Of a DNA stretch of 64,000 nt, positions 52,501 to 60,531 are shown in pieces. The notes under the pieces are model-generated. The model was not told the origin of the DNA. It searched no databases and saw nothing but the letters and a program-made list of their open reading frames with translations. Position 1 is the stretch's first letter. Every line of letters starts with the position of its first letter. This DNA comes from a virus: positions 1 to 64,000 of IMG/VR virus record IMGVR_UViG_3300042880_000420; one strand, 5' to 3'. The position numbers and the translations under genes are program-made.

Positions 52501-52591
52501 TTTGTAAAGCATTTGCTAAGTATGGAAAATTAGGAGTGTATTGTACAGGATTAAAACCGTTATCTGTAACACCAGGCAAATATGTACTCAT
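49523..52591 (-). CDS. Large internal virion protein (1022 aa)
   Basis: A 1022-residue protein ending 6 nt before the next gene. N terminus is M-S-T-Y-L-P-G-V-T-D-N-G-F-N-P-V-Q-Y with long helical regions (S-Q-G-F-K-S-I-L-N-T-P-I) and an alternating beta-rich C-terminal half. Together with the 1769-aa and 1173-aa proteins it flanks the polymerase, in the place where crAss-like phages encode packaged or tail-channel proteins. No known family is recognised. A terminator-like hairpin lies 5' of it at 52635-52658. Confidence 0.75.
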   Translation of the reverse strand: MSTYLPGVTDNGFNPVQYTPNFPYLANALQKATARYETNYEQISQGFKSILNTPILNDKYSKRRDDYLNQIKDQLKTISTTDLSIQSNVDSAENLYSPFWEDKTMLAHIADTKSRYAQLAEQEKIKKEHPDYDNNTPITVMNYYMNKIKTADDPDIINQVPLIKATPLQNHPKEFQDWIKKNEWKQELSWSQNGRIYKQVNGDGLYKSFADLFKTYLGESANDQYSMYGEYFKIQGIQDIKDDERKFKGVEISDEEAISMLPKYHIDQQIKSYDDKIKYLKDSRIIAQTNADNARNSNEDLYSQYITQGGEINKRIKELEKETSLLKTKGVGNEEDKIKYDEIIKRISTSPTAFFANLKMDKDMEVAAKSAASKQSLEITTDQSYWNNISEQRQATEFAQTHSLNVRKQNWEETKKSIESGGENVEYDASGKPIALKNIIPTVTATTNANKIESDVETFNSAITSMHSTGLQEMKSVLESVPINMLQDVISPQEVGFIFSAIANDPSTMSKDYQTTLKDVESKLNTKLEGAGLKPVKLTGPIVALSAVSDYYSQTVEKDINNLNDMLAKNEYDASLQNRINSNYQTYTKLQSARNKLNNAYALRKQYDERIAAQVEKNPEKYKDITIKDKNGKSLLFTAENLSNIREFTVNNKRVKLPLEIAQAYVNGTLKPEPIYEEEITYTSPTTNISVKSKVIIGYTATDKNGQTYDITGIVRDYGKPEEVRKKLDKGYGLLKSAIPENLQKTISEETGKMGKTITYMSSPTDRTDYADRIAQQVFTNINNIVDIEDDKYVIVGYDEDQQDKLQKLITKIVSDPAAGLTSLKYHNMGSPDPTKRNITFTYNKDELLKNIDKKDRSKYDFFNGEITFQLRNEAMVPGMPNPYQDHFYSLLLSNGTVKSSKTDEDFGLKYEIYKDITTGNIKFKAGYKIVQQDPTNNVLTYNWKDYTGNTNYDETSFVDMPNTVTVEDFIDALRKGVNTQSYENSTILKRTYTPVQDLNYAQKQLRDKLDKEYNSVFNTTK

Positions 52592-52634
52592 TTCTATGTA
52601 TTATATTATAAATATACTTTATAAAGTTAAGACT

Positions 52635-52658
52635 AAAAAACCAAACTTATTAAGTTTG
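52635..52658 (-). terminator. Terminator-like hairpin inside the virion operon
   Basis: On the minus strand CAAACTT-AAT-AAGTTTG (7-bp perfect stem, 3-nt loop) then G and a run of T. It begins directly after the stop codon of the 684-aa gene (52659). It would split the tail-side genes from the polymerase-side genes; only weak promoter-like sequence (TATATTTA) follows before the next ATG. Confidence 0.65.
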
Positions 52659-54713
52659 TTATACTTGATTTCTAGACTTTCTCCTTCTTGTTTGGTCATT
52701 CGTCATTCCTTGTTGCATTTTCATATAATCTAGATAATCACTTACACTCATATCAGCATCTTTTGCTGCTTGTGCAATATCTTTTGCACTCATTTTTTCT
52801 GTATCAGATTGACTATTAAAAAATGCCTGCATAGATTTAGGACTATGAAAATATATAGTTCCAGTTCCAGGTCTAACACCATAATAAGGACTTTCAGTCA
52901 AACTCGTATTATAAAGATTAGCTGCATTTCTTTGACCTTGTGTATAAGCTTGCAAAACACCTGTACGTGCTTGTCTCATTGCATTTTGATATTGTTGTTC
53001 ATTAATTACACCAGCATCATATAAACGTTTAGTACGTTGTGCATCATATGCTATTTGTTTATTAGTAATATCAGCTGCTTGACTAGCTGCTGCATTTCCT
53101 AATTGAACATTTAAATTAGATGTTTTTCCAATGGCATTTGCTACACTAGCAAGTTCTTGACCAACAGGAACTGTTCCTAAATTTTGTTTTCCTGCAAACA
53201 TGTTACGTGCTTGTCTATTTGAATTTGCTATTTCATTAATAGCAGCTAATTCTCTAGCTGAATCATAATATCTTGTTTCAGGTCTTTGAAATTTAACAGT
53301 AGGTTCAAAAGGTGTAAATCTTCTTACACCAGTTAAATTTTTAAGTGAATTTAAAAGAATTGCATTATCAGGATTTGTCCAACCATATTTAATTGGAGAT
53401 CTATTATATGTCGTTATATCATTATTTTTAATTTTACTTTCATTATCAAAATTAAAAGTATAAGGATTATTTTTTAAATAATTATGTAATAATACATTAG
53501 AACCAATAAGATTACCATCTTTATCAGTAAATTTACTTTTTTGTTTTTCTTCATCTGAAAACAAACTAGCATTTTGAAGTCTATTTATTCCTTGTTGATT
53601 TTGTTCTAAAGCCGTTTGATAATCAAAAGATTTTGTAAAATCAGGAACATCAGATTGTGGAATTGTTAATTCGTATGGATTTTTCTTACTATTAATTTTT
53701 GAAGATAGATTAATTCCATTAGTTATGTTATCACTTTCCACCTCACTTCCTTCTTCATCACCAATATATCTTTTTAAATTCATACCACCATATTTCATTC
53801 TACCACCATACATCATATCACCACCATACATTGCTTCCTGTGGGTTTTCTTCCATTTGTTCTTGAGATTCAACATCAGAAGCTTGCATCATCTTTGCATA
53901 ATATTCTTGTGCAATATTGGGAATACCTTGCGGATATCCTTTCTTACCTTCTTGTACAAGAGCAAGTTGTGCTAATTTCTTATTATAATTTTGAATCATC
54001 AGCTCTGCTGTACGTTTCTTAATAGAATCAGCTCTAGGATCTTCAAGTATAGCTTTATATTTATTAAGATCATATTGTTTAGCTATTTGTGCCGGAGTAA
54101 ATTTTTTAGATGATTTTTCAGACTTACCAAATACGCTAAGAACAGAACCACCAAGTTTCATCTTCTTTGTATCAGAAAAAATAAATGTACCTTCAGGAAC
54201 ATTTAATGGTACACCACCTTGCGTATGTCTTTTACCTTTTATATTGTAATGACTTTTAGTTCCATCTTCTTTTGGAATTACAGCAGTTTCACCACCTTCT
54301 GCTTCAATATTTGCATGCTCTCTTGGAACAGCAGACAACGTATTATTAACATCTAACTCTTCATCAGTATCTTGATTCATCCAAAGTCTTCTAGAACCAA
54401 GATCTAATCCATATCCCATTTGACCACCATAAGCAGCAGTTTGCATATCATATCCCATATTAGAATTTTGGTCTTGTGATTCAACACCTTGCAATTCTTG
54501 ATACATTTGCATAATGGTTTGTTTTTGTTCTTCTTCTCCCATTTGTTGAAGTTGTTGAACAATTTGTTGTGCATCAACACCATTAGCTTCAGCAAATGCT
54601 TGTATAACTTGCATAATTTGCTCTTGAGGATTACCACTTTGTTGTTGCATTGTCATATCTCCACCATCTTGATATTTAGCAGGATACTTTTTTATTTTGA
54701 CTTTGTATTTCAT
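52659..54713 (-). CDS. Virion protein rich in double-glycine motifs (684 aa)
   Basis: A 684-residue protein with M-K-Y-K-V-K-I-K-K-Y-P-A-K-Y-Q-D-G-G at the start, a Q/M-rich helix (residues about 20-80), then a conserved-looking module E-A-E-G-G-E-T-A-V and T-Q-G-G-V-P-L-N-V-P-E-G-T-F-I-F-S-D found in several Bacteroidota phage virion proteins. A dense cluster M-Y-G-G-D-M-M-Y-G-G-R-M-K-Y-G-G occurs around residues 295-315. The C-terminal half is helical with tyrosine and asparagine. These motifs also occur in the next two genes upstream. Packaged or tail-associated role is inferred. Confidence 0.75.
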   Translation of the reverse strand: MKYKVKIKKYPAKYQDGGDMTMQQQSGNPQEQIMQVIQAFAEANGVDAQQIVQQLQQMGEEEQKQTIMQMYQELQGVESQDQNSNMGYDMQTAAYGGQMGYGLDLGSRRLWMNQDTDEELDVNNTLSAVPREHANIEAEGGETAVIPKEDGTKSHYNIKGKRHTQGGVPLNVPEGTFIFSDTKKMKLGGSVLSVFGKSEKSSKKFTPAQIAKQYDLNKYKAILEDPRADSIKKRTAELMIQNYNKKLAQLALVQEGKKGYPQGIPNIAQEYYAKMMQASDVESQEQMEENPQEAMYGGDMMYGGRMKYGGMNLKRYIGDEEGSEVESDNITNGINLSSKINSKKNPYELTIPQSDVPDFTKSFDYQTALEQNQQGINRLQNASLFSDEEKQKSKFTDKDGNLIGSNVLLHNYLKNNPYTFNFDNESKIKNNDITTYNRSPIKYGWTNPDNAILLNSLKNLTGVRRFTPFEPTVKFQRPETRYYDSARELAAINEIANSNRQARNMFAGKQNLGTVPVGQELASVANAIGKTSNLNVQLGNAAASQAADITNKQIAYDAQRTKRLYDAGVINEQQYQNAMRQARTGVLQAYTQGQRNAANLYNTSLTESPYYGVRPGTGTIYFHSPKSMQAFFNSQSDTEKMSAKDIAQAAKDADMSVSDYLDYMKMQQGMTNDQTRRRKSRNQV

Positions 54714-54723
54714 TATTGTAAAT

Positions 54724-57207
54724 TTAATCTAAAAATTCTAACTGACCACCAGCTTTTAAAAATTGTTGAATTTGATCTTCATCCATTTCTACCACCTGTC
54801 CACCAAGTTGTTCTCCACCGTTTTTAAAAACACCAGCTTGCTGTAGTTTTTTATACATTTTAGCAGATTCACTTTTTACTTGTCTTTTAAGAAGTTCTCT
54901 TCTTTGTGCTAAAGTTATTTGTTTTAAAGTTTTATTTCTTAATTCTGGATATATTTCTACACCATAACCTTTACTATTAATTGTACCATCTTTATTAACA
55001 CCACCACTCCATTTCTTTAAAGCATAATTTATATCTGTGTTAGGTTCATAATATTTACTATCAAATATTCCATCCACTTCACCAAACATTAAAGTTTCTC
55101 TAGCATTAAGTCCTGCTTCCAATGTAGGAAAAGCTGCAAAATATCCGGGACCATCTGTTTGTTTAATCGGAGATTTTACTGCTCCAAATTTTGAAAACAC
55201 AGGATTATAAATAATATTACCTGGATTATTAAGTTTTGTTGCAACATCTTTTTCATTAGGATTGGGAATACTAGGCCCAGCAGAATAATTTCTAGTTGGT
55301 CTAACAACTGCTCTTGTATTATCTATAGTTTTTGTATCATTTACAATTGGTTTAGAAATTTTAACATAATCTTTTAGAGAAACAACAATGGGCATGTTTT
55401 TCATAAGTTCAAGTGGACTACTAATTGGAGCAGCTAATTGTGGACTTGCAAATAAATTGCTAAATCCACCACCAACTTGATAACTAGGAACTTCCATACC
55501 ATACTTACCGTACATACCTTTATAAGAAAATGTACCTGTATTATAAGGTTTAAATGCACCATATGTAGAACCTGTTACACCATAATCACCTTTACTAGAA
55601 CCTTGAGGATTTGTAAACATAGCTGCTGTACTACCCATATTCATAGCAGCAGCATCCATATTTCTTTTTCTATTTCTTTCGTTTAATACATTACCAATAG
55701 TACCAGCAAGTTCTACACCAGTTTGCATTGTATTTGCAATTTTACCAGCAGTTCTACCAAACTTCTGTATATCTGTTTGACCTGTTCTAAATCTAGCACC
55801 TTTTCCTTCTTCTTTAAGTTGTTCCCAAAGTTCAGGATCTTGTTTCTTTATGTTAGTTAATTGTTTATTATCTTTAGACCATGTAGTAAAACCTGTATTT
55901 GGATCTACCGCATTACTGTATTGACTTGAATCAAAAGGTTCAATATTTTGTTGTTCTTCATCATACTGCTCTTCATCCATATTTAATCCACCAAGGTCAG
56001 GACTTTCATATAATTCATTTCTTCTATTTCTCCTACTACCGTTTACTCCGTCACCATATATTCCAGATTCTTGATTTTCATCTTCAATATCATATTGGAA
56101 ATTTGTATCAATGTTGTACGAACCATCGCCAGAAGCAGACCAAGATTGTCCAGCAGAAACATCTACAGGACTACCTGATGTGGGAGGTGTAGATGATGTT
56201 ACTGTAGAACCTTCTTGAAAATAATATCCACTACCTGGTACATATGTACCAGAGTCTGTATTTCTATGAAACTTACCATCCATTCCATAATACCCACCTT
56301 TTTTAAACATAGTTCTCATTGCGGGAAATATAGCAGTACCACCTTTTTCATACATGCCTCCACATTCATAACAAGGTTGACCACCTTGTTTCATTTTAGA
56401 AACATAATTAATAAGCTCGTTATTTTGTGTAGCACTACCCGTATAATTTTTTAAACCATATGATTCAGCAAGTTTTTTTCTTTCTGCAAATGAACTGTCT
56501 TTACCTTTTGATTTTAATAAATCAACAATGCTTGAATACTTATTTAATGGTGTAGAATAAGATGCACCAATAGCCCCCACTTCACGCATTGTTTGTGCGG
56601 GAGACATTGTAGATTGCAATGTTTTAGCAGCACCAAAATCTTTTAAAGGTACAGTTTGTAAATTATTCTTAATTAATTCTTTAGGAAGATTATAATTATT
56701 TACAATAGGTGCTAAAACTTTAAGAGGTTGCAATGTTTTACTTCTATCTATATAAGGAGTATTAGCTGCCATTCCAGGTCTTGACCACATACCAGTAGAT
56801 GTTTGCCATCCTGTGGTAGGTTGATTGCTTGCATATCCTTCAAAATCAGGATTGATATATCCGCCAGGTTCATTTACAGTAGGTATTTTATCAAAAGTTT
56901 CAACCATTGGACCAATAGCTCTACCCATTCTGTCAAATGATCTAGGTCTTTTAAAAGTACCAGATTCATCACGTACCATTGGTTGTAGTTGTGGAGTATA
57001 ATTAATCATACCTACATTTCCTTGTGTATTAACTCCAACTCTATTACGTAAATTTTCAGGAATTTCTACATTTATTCCATTTTGTGCTTCCATTAATTCA
57101 CCACACATATCGGGGTAGTCTGAACAAAAAGATGCTTGATCAGGATATTGATTATAAAAATCATCTTCTGATAATCCTGTTAATTCTAAAATACTTTGTT
57201 TATTCAT
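54724..57207 (-). CDS. Virion protein with transglycosylase-like domain and double-glycine motifs (827 aa)
   Basis: An 827-residue protein. The N-terminal half is disordered-looking with several x-x-G-G motifs and a C-x-x-C pair (P-C-Y-E-C-G-G-M-Y-E-K-G-G). Residues about 650-790 carry K-L-N-N-P-G-N-I, G-Y-F-A-A-F-P-T-L-E-A-G-L and A-L-K-K-W-S-G-G, the arrangement of a virion-associated murein transglycosylase-like domain that helps DNA pass the cell wall. The C terminus ends F-K-N-G-G-E-Q-L-G-G-Q and L-K-A-G-G-Q-L. The 75-nt gap in front contains only an AAACTT/AAGTTT repeat. Confidence 0.78.
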   Translation of the reverse strand: MNKQSILELTGLSEDDFYNQYPDQASFCSDYPDMCGELMEAQNGINVEIPENLRNRVGVNTQGNVGMINYTPQLQPMVRDESGTFKRPRSFDRMGRAIGPMVETFDKIPTVNEPGGYINPDFEGYASNQPTTGWQTSTGMWSRPGMAANTPYIDRSKTLQPLKVLAPIVNNYNLPKELIKNNLQTVPLKDFGAAKTLQSTMSPAQTMREVGAIGASYSTPLNKYSSIVDLLKSKGKDSSFAERKKLAESYGLKNYTGSATQNNELINYVSKMKQGGQPCYECGGMYEKGGTAIFPAMRTMFKKGGYYGMDGKFHRNTDSGTYVPGSGYYFQEGSTVTSSTPPTSGSPVDVSAGQSWSASGDGSYNIDTNFQYDIEDENQESGIYGDGVNGSRRNRRNELYESPDLGGLNMDEEQYDEEQQNIEPFDSSQYSNAVDPNTGFTTWSKDNKQLTNIKKQDPELWEQLKEEGKGARFRTGQTDIQKFGRTAGKIANTMQTGVELAGTIGNVLNERNRKRNMDAAAMNMGSTAAMFTNPQGSSKGDYGVTGSTYGAFKPYNTGTFSYKGMYGKYGMEVPSYQVGGGFSNLFASPQLAAPISSPLELMKNMPIVVSLKDYVKISKPIVNDTKTIDNTRAVVRPTRNYSAGPSIPNPNEKDVATKLNNPGNIIYNPVFSKFGAVKSPIKQTDGPGYFAAFPTLEAGLNARETLMFGEVDGIFDSKYYEPNTDINYALKKWSGGVNKDGTINSKGYGVEIYPELRNKTLKQITLAQRRELLKRQVKSESAKMYKKLQQAGVFKNGGEQLGGQVVEMDEDQIQQFLKAGGQLEFLD

Positions 57208-57282
57208 ATTATAAACTTTTAAAGTTTAATTATTTTATATTAAACTATATATTATTAATTTACTTAATTTTATTGAGATGTC

Positions 57283-60200
57283 CTAATTTTTAAGATATTC
57301 TAACCAATTTTTATTATCTTTCTTAACAATAGGATTTAATGTAGATTGACCACCTATTGCAAACGTTTGTCCACCTTCTTCCCAAGTACCAAATCTTTTA
57401 TGCCAGTATAAAGGACTAAATGGATCTGTTGCTTTAGAACTGTTTTTACCACCCATTCTATTCCAGAAGTTTTCTCTTCTTTGTTCAGAATGGTGTTGTT
57501 TAAAATCTTGCATTCCTTTATATCCACCATGTACTACTTTATAATCATCACCTTTTTTAGCTAACACCATCCATTTTTTACCTGGTCTTGTACTTTGTTT
57601 TTTTGCACCTACACTAGTAAAGCCCATGTTTCTATATCTTTCTGGAATACCACCACCTTCAGCATAATTTGTATCTATAAAACTATTACCTCCTCTTGGT
57701 GCATAATGATGCTCACCTATATAATTTTGATCAACAACCCCTTCACTATCACCCATAAATTCTTGTCTTATAAAATTACCTTTTCTATCATATATATCTA
57801 CAGGATAAGTTCTTGGCTGTATTAAATTTGTTAAATTTACAGTTTGTTTTGGAGAAATTGGAAGTAATTCAGCACGTGTTACAATTTTAGGGTTAATTAA
57901 AGTAGGTGCTACCATTTCTAATCTTTTTAAATTAGTTTTTGGATGCACAAAAGTATTTATATTTGCAAATATAGGTAAATGATTATTATATTTATCTACA
58001 TGATTAGGATCAATACCTATCATAGTAGGATATTTTTTTTTCATATTATTCCAATAATTTATATCCACATCATTTTGTAACCACATTTTAGGTTTAGTTT
58101 GTCCTCCTGGTCCATACATAGAAATACCACCATATTCCATTTCTTCTATTGGAAGTTCCATCATTCCTTTAGTTTCAGGATTATACATCATATAATCAGA
58201 TACTGAATTTGCATAATCATCTACCATAGTAAGTTTAGAACTAACCCATGGTTCTAAATCAGAATTTGGTTGAATAAACTTACGAAGATTAGTTAGTTTA
58301 TTAATAGCAGCATCAATTTGACCAATAGCCATTTCACCATCAGGTTCCCCTCCACTACCATACATAGGAACATTCCCACCATTTTTATAATTCATACCAT
58401 ACATATCATTAGCTGCACGTTTATATCCTTTAGCCGCAAAATAATCAGCTATATCTTCTGTTGGAGTTTTAATATATTCTTGTCTTTGATCAGGTTGATA
58501 TATTAGTTGTCCAGGTGCTGTTCTTAACATAGTTGAATTATTTCTTAATGGATTAGAAAATGTTTCTATAATAGTAGGAGATACATAATTATCTCCAAAC
58601 CCCATTAATAAAGTAGACATATCATTACTATTAGGATTTTCTCCATCAATATATTTTGTAGGAATACCATTTTGATTACCAAATCCAGCAGCACGTTGCA
58701 TAAAATTTTTATCTTGATTTCTTTGTAATAAAACTTTAGAAATAGCATCCATGCTTGGATCATTTACCATAGGTTTTTTTGTTCTCCAATAAACTTCTTC
58801 TTCACCTCCATCTTGATAATGACTTTTAATTTTTCTTTCTTGATCCAACATTTGTTTTGTTGGTACTTTACCAGATCCTCTGTTATCCCTGATATTATCC
58901 CATAATCCACGTTTAGAATATGAACCATCTGCACGTTTAATCATTTCTCCACCTTGTTCTTTTTTAGGATAATATATTCTATTATATATTGAATACGGCA
59001 TACCTTTTGTTCTTTTTTGAGCAAAATCTTTTAAATCATATCTATCATAATATGATAAGTAATCCCCTTGTTTATCACGACCTCTACTAACACCAAATCT
59101 ACCTAATAAACCAGCTCCATCTTTTCCACTTATAGGGGTTTCAATTTCTGATTCATCCGTTTGTAAAATTTCTTTAAGTTTTACTTTATCTTTATACGAA
59201 TTAAATATATCTTGTTCAAGCTGAGGATCTACAGTATAATAATTTTTATCTACAGCATTAATTGTTGGTATATATTTAGATTTTTTTAAATACTTTAATT
59301 CATCTGGTGTACTTAAACCTAAATAAAATTTAAATGCTTCTTCACTTCTGGGGTCATAAGATTCCTCCCTTTGTTCATCCGAAACCCATCTTCCATAATT
59401 GCGTAAATCAAGATAACTAGAAGGATTAATTGTACGATAGGCTTTTTGTCTTTGAGGTAATGTTTCAGCAGGAAATGTTCTACTATTATAATTATTATAA
59501 GCATCTACATATGCTTTTTTTAAATTAGAAATAAACCCTCCTCCTCCTTGCATCATAGGATACTCTGTAACTGGAGCTTGGTTAAATGTATAATCACCTT
59601 CAGGTTGCATCATAATTTCTTGACCATCTGCACCAACTCCTAACACTGGATAGTTTACATCACGCATTGTAATATTAGGACTATCAATTTGTGTCACTTT
59701 ACCTGGATGAGCCCATTGTCCTCTGTTGTCTTTTATTACCCCACCTTCTCTCATCTTAATATCACCACCACATTTATGACATGTCATAGGTTCCATTCCA
59801 CCATCAGATAATTTCCATGACCAACCACAATTAGAACATGTTACTTTTCTATTTAGTGAATTTTTTGATACTAATCCACCATTTTTTCTTGAATCAATTA
59901 TTGTTTCAGCACCTAATGTTCCTAACAATCCTCTATTAAAATTAACTCCTCTCATTATTACAGGATTTGTAGCTTGATTAACATAAGGAGTTAAATGAAT
60001 ATATTCTCCACTTCTATTTCCTAAATTTGCTATTTTATTAGCATATGAACCTGGAGTTGTATTCCACATATCTCTTTTATATCCATAATTTTCAATAACT
60101 TTTGGTAAAAAAGCAGATGCAAAATTAATACCAGCACTTCCATAATTACCTTCTGCTACATCCATACCACCTTGAAATGCATCAATACCAGTACCTAAAA

Positions 60201-60525
60201 CATTTCCCCATTTTCCTACAAGTTGAGCTTGCGGGATAGGTATAAAATTACCTACCTGCATTATATCAGTTAATATATCAGCTCCTTTTACTGCTGATTT
60301 TACATTTTTTTTTAATGCATATGCTTTTCTATCTGCTTCACTAAGTGCTCTTCTTCCTGGAGTATCAGCATATCTATCTTCATTAAAAGAATAATACTTT
60401 GGTTGAGGAAGTCTGTTGCGAAACATTTCCTCTTCTGAAATAACTAAAGGCTTCCTATATGATGTATTATCTGATATAGGTACTACTTGTCTTCCATCTT
60501 GATATTTATCTAACCACTTTTTCAT
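57283..60525 (-). CDS. Virion protein with zinc ribbon and double-glycine motifs (1080 aa)
   Basis: A 1080-residue protein. N-terminal helices are followed by a zinc ribbon C-S-N-C-G-W-S-W-K-L-S-D-G-G...C-H-K-C-G-G near residues 230-260. Many x-x-G-G motifs are spread through the chain (H-Y-Q-D-G-G, E-Y-G-G, Y-G-P-G-G, E-E-G-G). Near the C terminus lies a conserved phage module K-K-W-M-V-L-A-K-K-G-D-D-Y-K-V-V and S-P-L-Y-W-H-K-R-F-G-T-W-E. It is 6 nt from the nozzle-like gene. An internal or tail-tip structural protein is the likely role. Confidence 0.75.
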   Translation of the reverse strand: MKKWLDKYQDGRQVVPISDNTSYRKPLVISEEEMFRNRLPQPKYYSFNEDRYADTPGRRALSEADRKAYALKKNVKSAVKGADILTDIMQVGNFIPIPQAQLVGKWGNVLGTGIDAFQGGMDVAEGNYGSAGINFASAFLPKVIENYGYKRDMWNTTPGSYANKIANLGNRSGEYIHLTPYVNQATNPVIMRGVNFNRGLLGTLGAETIIDSRKNGGLVSKNSLNRKVTCSNCGWSWKLSDGGMEPMTCHKCGGDIKMREGGVIKDNRGQWAHPGKVTQIDSPNITMRDVNYPVLGVGADGQEIMMQPEGDYTFNQAPVTEYPMMQGGGGFISNLKKAYVDAYNNYNSRTFPAETLPQRQKAYRTINPSSYLDLRNYGRWVSDEQREESYDPRSEEAFKFYLGLSTPDELKYLKKSKYIPTINAVDKNYYTVDPQLEQDIFNSYKDKVKLKEILQTDESEIETPISGKDGAGLLGRFGVSRGRDKQGDYLSYYDRYDLKDFAQKRTKGMPYSIYNRIYYPKKEQGGEMIKRADGSYSKRGLWDNIRDNRGSGKVPTKQMLDQERKIKSHYQDGGEEEVYWRTKKPMVNDPSMDAISKVLLQRNQDKNFMQRAAGFGNQNGIPTKYIDGENPNSNDMSTLLMGFGDNYVSPTIIETFSNPLRNNSTMLRTAPGQLIYQPDQRQEYIKTPTEDIADYFAAKGYKRAANDMYGMNYKNGGNVPMYGSGGEPDGEMAIGQIDAAINKLTNLRKFIQPNSDLEPWVSSKLTMVDDYANSVSDYMMYNPETKGMMELPIEEMEYGGISMYGPGGQTKPKMWLQNDVDINYWNNMKKKYPTMIGIDPNHVDKYNNHLPIFANINTFVHPKTNLKRLEMVAPTLINPKIVTRAELLPISPKQTVNLTNLIQPRTYPVDIYDRKGNFIRQEFMGDSEGVVDQNYIGEHHYAPRGGNSFIDTNYAEGGGIPERYRNMGFTSVGAKKQSTRPGKKWMVLAKKGDDYKVVHGGYKGMQDFKQHHSEQRRENFWNRMGGKNSSKATDPFSPLYWHKRFGTWEEGGQTFAIGGQSTLNPIVKKDNKNWLEYLKN

Positions 60526-60531
60526 TTACTA

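Noticed and set aside
54404-54637. 77-aa lysine-rich frame inside the 684-aa gene
   Set aside because: Alternative-frame reading of the Q/M-rich segment, with no independent start signal.
57208-57282. AAACTT/AAGTTT repeat as promoter or terminator
   Set aside because: No T run on the minus strand after it and no TAnnTTTG match; the gap is simply AT-rich.
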